A stretch of DNA of 64,000 nucleotides from Bathymodiolus brooksi (Eukaryota; Mollusca; Bivalvia; Mytilida; Modiolidae). The stretch spans positions 28,858,494-28,922,493 of the forward strand of contig OY804575.1 in the NCBI GenBank assembly GCA_963680875.1. The letters run 5' to 3'. Numbering within the stretch: position 1 is the first letter of the stretch; each line of letters opens with the position of its first letter. The notes under the pieces are model-generated. The model did no database searches. It was not told where the DNA came from and was given only the letters and a program-made list of their open reading frames with translations. Of the stretch, positions 46,301 to 55,645 are shown piece after piece. The translations under genes were made by a program, and so were the position numbers.

Positions 46301-48589
46301 GGAATGATCATTGGAAGGTCCTCTACAAAGTTTCTGTTTTTTATGTCGATCGGAAATCCAAGATGGCCGCCACCGCAATACATAGATTAGCATTGGACCC
46401 TAAGGGAAAATGTTCAAATGCCTTCTTCTCAGAAACCACAAATATGATTAAAGCCAAACTGTACATGAATGTTCATTGGATGGTCTTTTACAAACTTTAC
46501 GTTTTTTGTTCCGATATGAAATTCAAAATGGCGGCTACGGCAGGACCTAGGTTAACATTGGACCCTATGGGGAAAATGTTTCAAAACGCTTCTTCTCTGA
46601 AACAACTTGGACAGTTGAAACCAAACTGCCCAGGAATGATCATTGGAAGGTCCTCTACAAATTTTATGTTTTTTATACCGATCGGAAATCCAAGATGGCT
46701 GCCACCGCAATACATAGATTAACATTGGACCCTATGGGAAAATGTTCAAATGCCTTCTTCTCAGAAACTACAAATATGATTAAAGCCAAACTGTACATGA
46801 ATGTTCATTGGATGGTCTTTTACAAACTTTACGTTTTTTGTTCCGATATGAAATTTAAAATGGCGGCTACGGCAGGACCTAGGTTAACATTGGACCCTAT
46901 GGGAAAAATGTTTCAAAACGCTTCTTCTCTGAAACAACTTGGACAGTTGAAACCAAACTGCCCAGGAATGATCATTGGAAGGTCCTCTACAAAGATTTTG
47001 TTTTTTATGTCGATCGGAAATCCAAGATGGCTGCCACCGCAATACATAGATTAACATTGGACCCTATGGGAAAATGTTCAAATGCCTTCTTCTCAGAAAC
47101 TACAAATATGATTAAAGCCAAACTGTACATGAATGTTCATTGGATGGTCTTTTACAAACTTTACGTTTTTTGTTCCGATATGAAATTCAAAATGGCGGTT
47201 ACGGCAGGACCTAGGTTAACATTGGACCCTATGGGGAAAATGTTTCAAAACGCTTCTTCTCTGAAACAACTTGGACAGTTGAAACCAAACTGCCCAGGAA
47301 TGATCATTGGAAGGTCCTCTACAAATTTATGTTTTTTATACCGATCGGAAATCCAAGATGGCTGCCACCGCAATACATAGATTAACATTGGACCCTATGG
47401 GAAAATGTTCAAATGCCTTCTTCTCAGAAACTACAAATATGATTAAAGCCAAACTGTACATGAATGTTCATTGGGTGGTCCTCTATAAACTTTACGTCTT
47501 TTGTTCCGATATGAAATTCAAAATGGCGGCTACGACAGAACTTAGTTTAACATTGGACCCTATGGGAAAAATGTTTCAAAACGCTTCTTCTCTGAAACCA
47601 CTTGGACAATTGAAACCAAGCTGCCCAGGAATGATCATTGGAAGGTCCTCTACAAAGTTTCTGTTTTTTTATGCCGATCGAAAATTCAAGATGGCCGCCA
47701 CCGCAGGACATAGATTAACATTGGACCCTATGGGAAAATGTTCAAATGCCTTCTTCTCAGAAACTACAAATATGATTAAAGCCAAACTGTACATGAATGT
47801 TCATTGGATGATCCTCTACAAACTTTACGTTTTTTGTTCCGATATGAAATTCAAAATGGCGGCTACAGCAGGACTTAGTTTAACATTGGACCCTATGGGA
47901 AAATGTTTCAAAACACTTCTTCTCTGAAACCACTTGGATAATTGAAACCAAACTGCTCAGTAATGATCATTGGAAGGTCCTCTACAAGGTGTGTGTTTTT
48001 ATGCCGATCGGAAATCCAAGATGGCCACCACCTCAGGACATAGATTAACATTGGACCCTATGGGAAAATGTTCAAATGCCTTCTTCTCAGAAACTACAAA
48101 TATGATTAAAGCCAAACTGTACATGAATGTCCATTGGATGGTCCTCTACAAATTTTACGTTTTTTGTTCTGATATGAAATTCAAAATGGCGGCTACGGCA
48201 GGACTTAATTTAACATTGGACCCTATGGGAAACATGTTTCAAAACGCTTCTTCTCTGAAACCACTTGGAAACCAAACTGCCCAGGAATGATCATTGGAAG
48301 GTTCTCTGTTTTTTATGCCGATCGGAAATCCAAGATGGCTGCCACCACAGGTCATAGTATTAACACAGGACCATATGGGGAAAATACAGAAATATATTCT
48401 TCTCTGAAGCTATTGCACTGATTGAACCTAAACTGTGCATCAATCATTGGAAGGTCCTTTACAAACTTTGTGTTTTTTATGTTGATCATAATTCCAAGAT
48501 GACTACCACTGCAGGACATAGTTTTTACATAGGACCAATTGGTTTTTTTTATAACCAGGTGAACGATACAGGCTCTTGAGAGCCTCTGG
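43301..48589 (+). mobile_element. Helitron-like element carrying a 166/332-bp satellite array
   Basis: The left end is tcttgcttttttagttcaca, with the family start ttttagttcacatgg. The right end is aaccaggtgaacgatacagg, then a hairpin (aggctcttgagagcct) and ctctgg. The hairpin close to a CTRR-like end resembles Helitron ends. The T-run at the insertion site (gtggtttt / tttaatg) instead fits TT-targeting Helentron/HINE elements. The gag frame can be followed from SGF to NEHFRSKDYDIFD across the insertion with only the T-run duplicated. The interior is almost entirely satellite and there is no Rep/helicase. Confidence 0.75.
43350..48480. repeat. dimeric satellite: ~15 copies of 332 bp (2 x ~166 bp)
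   Basis: Type A monomers start gccgatcggaaatccaagat. Type B monomers start ttccgatatgaaattcaaaa. The two share attaacattggaccctatgg-type words, tcagaaac/tctgaaac and atcattgga/gttcattgga blocks, and alternate strictly, giving a 332-bp higher-order unit. Unit starts lie near 43,359, 43,688, 44,022 and so on every ~332 bp to 48,317. The tract 45,035-46,030 is duplicated almost exactly at 46,031-47,026 (996 bp, three dimers). The predicted 119-codon ORFs are by-products of the array. Confidence 0.96.
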
Positions 48590-49244
48590 TTTAATGAGCA
48601 TTTCCGTTCTAAAGATTATGATATCTTTGACTCTACTTTGGGTAAGTTGGTACCCTCTTGTGACAAGGCTTTTTCGTCTTCTATTAATTCCAGACCAGTC
48701 TGTCTGGTCCAAAACTGAGAATCTCCTCAGAAATGCTTCTCATGTTTTAGGTACTGCCGAACATTTTTTGTCTGCAGTTGCTCCATTATTGAAGGACTAG
48801 TCTCTTCCAGCTGAGATCAAACCTTTTCTCTTACAGGTCGACAAGGCTTTAGGTGCCTCTCAGTTATTTATCATGGGATCTTTAGCTAACTGTACCTTAT
48901 CCAAAAGATCAGAAATTTTGGAGAAGGCAAGAGTCTCAGATAGTCTCAAGGATGCTCTTATTAAGTCTCCTTTAGACGACAATATTTTTGGTTTGCTGCT
49001 TAACGAGGTTCAGAAGCACCTCAGTCAAACTCCTCCTCCAGTAAAAGTGAACGTTTCCCCCTCTGGTAATAATTCCAAGCGAGGTAGTTCTTCTTCTGCT
49101 AGAGGTTCGTCCTTTCCTTCTCAAGACAAGAGAAGGAAAGTGATTATTGATGGAGGTAATAAAGGTGGTTCTACGAAGTTCTCAGTCCCAAGGTCTAAAC
49201 CGGGAAGGTTTAGAGGTGGCATGAGGGCCAATCCTTCTACCTAG
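48590..49244 (+). pseudogene. DIRS gag-like ORF, 3' part
   Basis: Resumes after the insertion with NEHFRSKDYDIFDSTLGKLV. A frameshift near 48,695 and a TAG at 48,798 interrupt it. It continues as MGSLANCTLSKRSEILEKAR, ending in a basic Ser/Gly-rich tail (SKPGRFRGGMRANPST) at the stop at 49,244. A basic C-terminus suits nucleic-acid binding. Confidence 0.7.
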
Positions 49245-49248
49245 GAAG

Positions 49249-51140
49249 TTGCCCCCTCGTACGTTGCTGTCAACCCAATCCAGAGGTCTATTACAAAACT
49301 CACCTTTCTCAGATTCCAGTAGGGGGAGGTTAACTCATTTTCTAAAACGATGGACAAATATTACCTCAGATTGTTGGGTTCTGTCAGTAATTCGAGGGGG
49401 ATTGACTCTTCAATTCAGAGAACACCCTCCTCTTTCGTCAGTTCCTATTCCACTGTCTCATACTCCAGACCCACAGAGGTTTCAACTTCTGTCGAAGGAA
49501 GTAGATACTCTTTTGGCAAAGAGGGCAGTGGAGGAAGTTCCTGTATCATCGATAGATCCAGGATTTTATCCTCGTCTCTTCATTGTTCCGAAGAAGACGG
49601 GGGGAATGAGACCAGTCATCGACGTGTCCATTCTCAACTTACTTGGTTGTTCCCCACTTCACAATGGAGACCAACCGTTCTATCAGAGCTTCGATTCTTC
49701 CAGGTATGTGGACCACTTCCCTGGATCTTTCAGACGTTTATTTCCATATTCCTATTTGCCATTCATACCGCAGATACCTTCGGTTTGTTTGGGACAACAG
49801 AGTACCAATTCAGAGCTCTTCCATTCGGCCTGTGGACTGCACCACTAGTTTTTACCAAAGTTATGCAGGCAGCCATAGCTCATCTTCATACCCAAGCTAT
49901 TCAGATTCATTCTTATATGGACGACTCTCAACACCGATGTAGTCATCATACTGTTTCTCTCTCTGGGGTTTCTCATCTCATGGAAAAAGTCAGACCTGAT
50001 TCCTTCTCAGGACTTCATCTTTGTAGGCGAACATTTCCTTACTCAACAGGGCTTAGTTCTTCCTCCACAGGAAAAGTTTCAGAATCTTTGTTCGAGAGTT
50101 CATCTGTTTCTGTCTCAGAAAACAGTTACTGCTCGCCAATTTTCACAACTGCTAGATCTTTTAAATTCTTTAGCGGACGTTGTTCCACTTGGTCGCCTTC
50201 ACATTCGACCACTTCATGTTTATCTACACCAACATTGGCGCCCAGCTTCTCATGATTGGGACTTTCCAGTTCCGATTATTCACCAGGACTTGTCTCCTCA
50301 TCTTCTATGGTGGACTGTTCAAGGGAACGTTTTAAGAGGCCAACTTCTGTCCTCCCCAGTCCCAAATCAAACTTTGTTCACGGATGCCTCCAATCTAGGT
50401 TGGGGAGCCTATCTGGACGGTCTTCCAGTCTCGGGAGTATGAACTCCAGATCTTCAGAAGGAGCACATAAATTTCCTACAAATGAAGGCAGTTCTTCTTG
50501 CACTGTCTCATTTCCAGTCCCTTCTACAGAACAAGTCTCGTGCTCTTGCATCGGACAACACCACAGCGGTTGCATATTTGCAGAATCAAGGAGGAACTCA
50601 TTGTTACAAACTACCTTTTAGCAAGAGAAATCCTTCTTCTTTGCGATCATCTTCGTCTACCTCTTGTTCGTCATGTTCCAGGGAAACTCAAATGTTTTAG
50701 CAGAAAGAGAAAACTAGCTCCAGTCAATACAGAGTGGGAACTTTTCCGATCAGTTTTTCAGGCAACTACCATTCAATGGGGGTCTCCACATGTAGATCTG
50801 TTTGCGACAAGTCTCAATTACAAACTCCAAGTGTTTGTTTCTCCAGTTCCAGATCCAAAAGCCTACGCGGTAGACGCCATGAGTTTCCCCCTGGGAAGGA
50901 ATGTTTGCTTACGCTTTCCCTCCATTCAGGTTCCTGTCTGCAGTTCTTCGGAAGATTTCAGTAGAACAGTGTCTGATCATTCTTATTGCTCCAGCTTGGC
51001 CCAAACAAGCCTGGTTTCCAGATCTTCGCCTGTCTTGCGCTCACCCACTGGCTTTACCAGTAAGACACAATCTTCTTTCCCAATTCAAGGGCAAGATTCT
51101 TCATCCCAACCCAGAGAAGCTACATCTGTTCGCGTGGCCT
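49249..51140 (+). pseudogene. DIRS reverse transcriptase/RNase H, frameshifted
   Basis: The RT can be followed through three frames. First comes LFIVPKKTGGMRPVIDVSIL (frame of 49,249), then TSLDLSDVYFHIPICHSYRR with the first catalytic Asp (from ~49,643), then FRALPFGLWTAPLVFTKVMQ and the catalytic box YMDD near 49,913. The RNase H part shows FTDASNLGWGAYLDGLPVSG (~50,380) and ALASDNTTAVAYLQNQGG (~50,545). The C-terminal region typical of DIRS follows (GSPHVDLFATSLNYKLQVFV, IILIAPAWPKQAWFPDL). At least four frame changes are needed, so it is dead. Confidence 0.88.
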
Positions 51141-52044
51141 CTCAGGGATAGCTTCAAAAAGAGAGGTTTTTCTGAAGGTGCAGCCAGAAATTTCTCCCGA
51201 GCAGTCAGAGATTCCACTAACATCGTCTATGATGCCAAGTGAACAATCTTCTCCTAATTGGTGTAGTGAGAAGGAAGTTGATCCTTTCCAAATCTCTGTA
51301 CAGCAGCTAGCAAATTTCCTGATCTTCCTTTTCGAAGAGAAACGCTTATCACCCTCTACTATTAAGGGTTATCGTTCCGCTATTTCAAGAACTATTCATT
51401 TGTCTGGAGGTCCAGATTTTGGTAGCGATGAATTCATTTCTTTACTGGTTAAGAATTTCAGTCTTGAACTTCCAAGACAGAGAGTTTTAATTCCATCTTG
51501 GAATTTGAGTGGTTTTGTCTGCTTTGAAATCTCACCCTTTTGAACCCGCTGAGGAGGTTGATATCAAGTTTTTATCTTATAAGTGCTGTTTTCTTCTTGC
51601 CTTGGCTTCCGGTAGAAGAAGAAGTGAAATTCATGCCTTTTCCACTTCCGATTATTGTCTTCGTTTCAGTAGAGATAAATCTTCTGTTACTCTCTTAACT
51701 TGATGCAGCCTTTTTAGCCAAAAACCAAATTCCTGGTCGAGGTTCAGAACCGATAGTGATTCCAGCCCTTCCTCATGATTCAAGTTCAAAAGTGCTATGT
51801 CCAATTCGAGTCTTACTCTTATATCTTCAGAGAACTCATAGTCGTCGCATCTCCTCAAATTCCAGGTTATTTATTCCTATTAATAAGGGAAAACAAGATT
51901 TGTCTGTTAAAACCATTTCCACTTGGATCTGCAAAACTATTCAATTAGCTTACAGTTCTTCTAACGAAGAACTTCTGAATAGTATGCATGTTAAGGCCCA
52001 TGATGTTAGAGCTATTTCTACCTCCTGGGCTCTTTTCAATAATG
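51141..52044 (+). pseudogene. DIRS tyrosine recombinase, N-terminal and catalytic part
   Basis: N-terminal SAM-like region: VRDSTNIVYDAK, QLANFLIFLFEEKRLSPSTI and KGYRSAISRTIH. Catalytic part: LALASGRRRSEIHAFS with the first catalytic Arg (~51,612), and MHVKAHDVRAISTSWALF with the H-x-x-R box (~51,990-52,010). Frame changes occur near 51,240, 51,500 and 51,700. The frame is cut at FNN by the LINE insertion, before the nucleophilic Tyr. Confidence 0.9.
52035..52044. repeat. LINE target-site duplication, left copy
   Basis: ttcaataatg, repeated exactly at 58,979-58,988 on the other side of the LINE. Confidence 0.9.
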
Positions 52045-52263
52045 TTTAGTTTAATAATATTTTATTGTACATAAACAATAGGATTGGACAGCAAGTTATA
52101 CCAACTTATATGAAGTCCTCTCCTTACAAATTATACACATGAATTAATGACAGCAAAACAAAACACAGACAATAGACATTTAAAATTTTGACACTAGAAG
52201 AAAATAAGAAGTACAAGTGAAAAAGTGAAAAAGTGAAAAAGTAAAAAATTGCTGACATTAGCC

Positions 52264-54729
52264 CTAAAATCTTTTTGATTGATTTATAAAAGTTCGAACT
52301 TTTCCAAATATTTTGGAGTTGACGTAATAACTATACTTATCGTTCCCAAAGAGCAAAGTTTCAATATTGATATTGATATCGTCGCAATTACTCAGAAGTG
52401 TTCTTCTTTCGTTCAGGTATAAAGGACATTCTAGAAAATAATGTATAGCATCTTCAAAAGAAGCACCACAATTACATTTAAAATTATTTATTATATGTAT
52501 TTTTGACAGATCGGCATTGAGTGAGCTGCATTGGTGTCTAAGTCTAGTATGTAATATACTTAGTTTCCGTGGGCCTTCATTATAATACTTTGGGGTTTTA
52601 TAAATATCAGCTTTCACTCTGTTTTTAAACGAAGATAATGTAGGAGAATTTCTTATTGATATGTCTAGATTGTTCCAAAGCGAAACGGTAGATGGAATAA
52701 ATGAGCTTGCTGATGTTCTTAGTCTGCATCTGGGTGGAACATAATTCTGATTATTTCTAAGGTTATAACTATTTATATCTGATGTAATTGGAGGTAAACA
52801 GTTAAATAAATAAGGAGGGCATAATTTATTATGAATTTTATAAAAAGTTGTTAATTTACGAGTTTCCCGCCGATTGGCTAAAGTTTCCCATCCAGTCTCA
52901 AAATATAATGACTCCTTACTAGCAAATTTTGTCAGACCTGTTACAATTCGTGCCGCTTCTAATTGTATTTTTTCTAATTTTTCAATGTCCCGTTCATAAC
53001 ACCCATCCCACACTTCACATGCATATTCTAGTACTGGTCTGATAAATGTAAGATAGATATTTGACAAAGCTTGTTTAGATAAAATAAATTTTAATTTACG
53101 AAGAACATTTACTTGTTTTAATGCTGATCTAGCTATGTTTTCAATATGTACAGTCCAATTTCCATCAGATACAAATGTTACACCCAGATGTTTATGATTA
53201 TCAACAAGTTCAACTGGTTCGTCATTAAAACGTATGTTTAATTCAGGAATATTAGTATTATTTGATATTATAAGGGCTTTAGTTTTTTTAGGGTTAAAAT
53301 CTACAAGCCATGTTTTTGCCCATTGATCCAATATTTGTAAATCATTATTTATCTCAATTTGCATCAAATCAAAGTTTTTCCCAGAGTATGACAATGAGGT
53401 GTCGTCAGCAAACAGTCTCGCCAAATTGCCTAAGTTATCTGTAATGTCATTAATATATAATAAAAATAATAAAGGGTAAAGTACAGATCCTTGGGGTACA
53501 CCTGCTTTGACAAGACCAGAATCTGATAGTTCATTATTAACAAACACAAATTGCCTTCTACCACTTAAATAATTTTTAAACCAGATCAAAAGGTCGCCCG
53601 ATATCCCATACGATTTTAACTTCTTAATAAGCCCCTCATGCCAAACTCTGTCAAAAGCTTTTGAAATGTCACAAAATATTAAAATGGTTGACAATCGTTC
53701 GTCTAAATTTTGACATACTCTGTGATACATTTCTAATAATTGGTATACAGTAGAATGACCACGAATGAATCCTGATTGGTAGGCATACAGAAGAGAATGT
53801 TCAAAAATAAAATTATATGTATACTTATATACAGCACGTTCCATCACTTTCCCTATACAACTTAATAAAGATATGGGTCTATAGTTTGAAGGACTGCTTT
53901 TGTCGTCTTTTTTGAAAGCTGGCATAACTCGCGCAATTTTCCATGTTGACGGAAATATGCCTTTCTGTAACGAAAAGTTAAAAATAATAGCTAAATGTAT
54001 ACAAATGGTTTCAGAAGTACTCTTTAACATTTGATGGGTGATGCCGTCATCACCACAAGCTTTACCTATTTTCAATGTTTGTAAAATATCTTTAACATCG
54101 TGTTCAGTAATATATATATTAGATAATAATGCATCAGTTCTTGATGGTATATCTGGGGGAACATGATTAGTATCATCAACAAATGAAATAGAACAAAAAT
54201 ATTTGTTCAACAGATTTGCCTTAATCTTGTCATCATATATCAATTCATTTGAATCATTATCATATAAGGGCGGAATAGAATAATTTTGGGACGTTCCTTT
54301 CATTAATTTCCGAATCAGTGACCAATAAGATTTCGAATCATTTCTTTGGAGTGAATCTACCAATTCATTTGCACTTAAAAGGAACTGTTCACGGGCATGC
54401 TTGATCATATTATTTACCTTATTACGATGGGATTTGTACTTATGTATAGCGGCCGATGACTTTTTTGTTCTTGCAATTTTTTTCAATCGGTTTCGGGTAC
54501 GGATTTCCCTTTTGATATGGGAATTAAACCATGGCTTATCAGAAGGTCTTACTTGAATCATTTTTGAGGGGATATTTCTCGATATTATCTCAAGGTATTT
54601 CTGTGTAAAGCTTGATGACATGATATCAATATCAGTGCATTCTTTGAGATACGATTCCCATTGAAATTCTGATATTTCATTATTAAGTTTTAAGAGGTCT
54701 ACATGTTTGTATTGCCAAACTTTACGCAT
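52264..54729 (-). CDS. LINE ORF2, reverse transcriptase (821 aa)
   Basis: An intact frame. Residues ~1-200 are the linker after the endonuclease (PWFNSHIKREIRTRNRLKKI). The RT core follows: LKIGKACGDDGITHQMLK, SNYRPISLLSCIGKVMERAV, YQSGFIRGHSTVYQLLEMYH, IFCDISKAFDRVWHEGLIKK (catalytic Asp), KAGVPQGSVLYPLLFLLYIN and LARLFADDTSLSY (FADD). The C-terminus has a Cys/His cluster (FKCNCGASFEDAIHYFLECP). The start codon overlaps the end of the endonuclease ORF by eight bases. Normally both parts form one polypeptide. Confidence 0.95.
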   Translation of the reverse strand: MRKVWQYKHVDLLKLNNEISEFQWESYLKECTDIDIMSSSFTQKYLEIISRNIPSKMIQVRPSDKPWFNSHIKREIRTRNRLKKIARTKKSSAAIHKYKSHRNKVNNMIKHAREQFLLSANELVDSLQRNDSKSYWSLIRKLMKGTSQNYSIPPLYDNDSNELIYDDKIKANLLNKYFCSISFVDDTNHVPPDIPSRTDALLSNIYITEHDVKDILQTLKIGKACGDDGITHQMLKSTSETICIHLAIIFNFSLQKGIFPSTWKIARVMPAFKKDDKSSPSNYRPISLLSCIGKVMERAVYKYTYNFIFEHSLLYAYQSGFIRGHSTVYQLLEMYHRVCQNLDERLSTILIFCDISKAFDRVWHEGLIKKLKSYGISGDLLIWFKNYLSGRRQFVFVNNELSDSGLVKAGVPQGSVLYPLLFLLYINDITDNLGNLARLFADDTSLSYSGKNFDLMQIEINNDLQILDQWAKTWLVDFNPKKTKALIISNNTNIPELNIRFNDEPVELVDNHKHLGVTFVSDGNWTVHIENIARSALKQVNVLRKLKFILSKQALSNIYLTFIRPVLEYACEVWDGCYERDIEKLEKIQLEAARIVTGLTKFASKESLYFETGWETLANRRETRKLTTFYKIHNKLCPPYLFNCLPPITSDINSYNLRNNQNYVPPRCRLRTSASSFIPSTVSLWNNLDISIRNSPTLSSFKNRVKADIYKTPKYYNEGPRKLSILHTRLRHQCSSLNADLSKIHIINNFKCNCGASFEDAIHYFLECPLYLNERRTLLSNCDDININIETLLFGNDKYSYYVNSKIFGKVRTFINQSKRF

Positions 54730-55645
54730 ATATGTTTTTTTGATACGGGATTTTGATATTAATCATTGTTGCATTGTGATCACTTATACTTCTATCAACA
54801 CCTATTACTTCAGAATCAACAACTATATCTATATTTGAAACAATAACTGGATCCAATAGTGCACCCATCCTTGTTGGCTCATTTATAACATTAGTTAAAT
54901 CATACAGTGTCATGATTTCGTTCAACTTATGATTAGTTTGAGTAAGTAAATCAACATTAAGATCGCCAGTAATAATTATGTTTTCAGTAAAATTTAATGC
55001 TTGTTCAAGGGAGTAATCAAAATTATCCCAAAATGATTCTGTAGTTCCTGGTGGTCGATAAACAACACACACAAGTAGTTTAAAATTTGGAATAAGTACT
55101 TCAATCCACAGCATTTCAACCCCATCACAATTTAAATCGTGCCTTTCTTTCACACAAATACCTTGAGAAGTATACACGAGAACGCCACCCCCAAAACTGT
55201 TTCTATCTTTTCTAAATATTTTATCGGAAAAACCATCAATACCAATATCAATATCCAATATATTTCCGTCCAAATGGCTCTCTGTTACACAAATTATAGA
55301 CGACTCAGAAGCTATGTCTTCTAAATATGACAATTTATTTCGCACACTACGTGCATTTAAATGAAACACAGAAAATTCGTATTCTTCAGGTCCCGGATTT
55401 TGATGGATATCATTATCAAGAATCAATAATAGTAAAAGTATTAAAGTAAATTGGATATTTGTCGAAAAGGGAAAGTGACAGGTTTGTGCAAACATGCAGA
55501 TCAAATTCTGTAAATAAAGCATTACCTTCATAAAGTTCAAAATACCAAAACCAAAGAAGACCCTCATATTTTTAACTAAGGAGGAATAAGCTCTAATATA
55601 AAACATACCTATCGACAGTCTATACATACCGATATCATTACCCAT
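54722..55645 (-). CDS. LINE ORF2, AP endonuclease part (307 aa)
   Basis: An N-terminal hydrophobic stretch (FTLILLLLLILDNDIHQNPG, then P) ends in a 2A-like motif. The endonuclease domain follows: FSVFHLNARSVRNKLSYLED (Asn), IICVTESHLDGNILD (catalytic Glu), FRKDRNSFGGGVLVYTSQGI, VVYRPPG, IIITGDLNVDLL (Asp-x-Asn) and SISDHNATMINI (SDH). The frame ends just after an A7 run near 54,735. One A fewer would join it to the RT ORF. Confidence 0.93.
   Translation of the reverse strand: MGNDIGMYRLSIGMFYIRAYSSLVKNMRVFFGFGILNFMKVMLYLQNLICMFAQTCHFPFSTNIQFTLILLLLLILDNDIHQNPGPEEYEFSVFHLNARSVRNKLSYLEDIASESSIICVTESHLDGNILDIDIGIDGFSDKIFRKDRNSFGGGVLVYTSQGICVKERHDLNCDGVEMLWIEVLIPNFKLLVCVVYRPPGTTESFWDNFDYSLEQALNFTENIIITGDLNVDLLTQTNHKLNEIMTLYDLTNVINEPTRMGALLDPVIVSNIDIVVDSEVIGVDRSISDHNATMINIKIPYQKNIYA

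Noticed and set aside
43375..48290. A series of ~119-codon plus-strand ORFs repeated every 332 bp
   Set aside because: They follow the satellite period, begin and end at fixed unit positions, and show no codon-level constraint visible by eye. They are satellite by-products.
54722..54745. Programmed -1 frameshift at the A7 run in the LINE
   Set aside because: The required shift is +1 (or loss of one A), not -1. The classic slippery heptamer model does not bring the ribosome into the RT frame.
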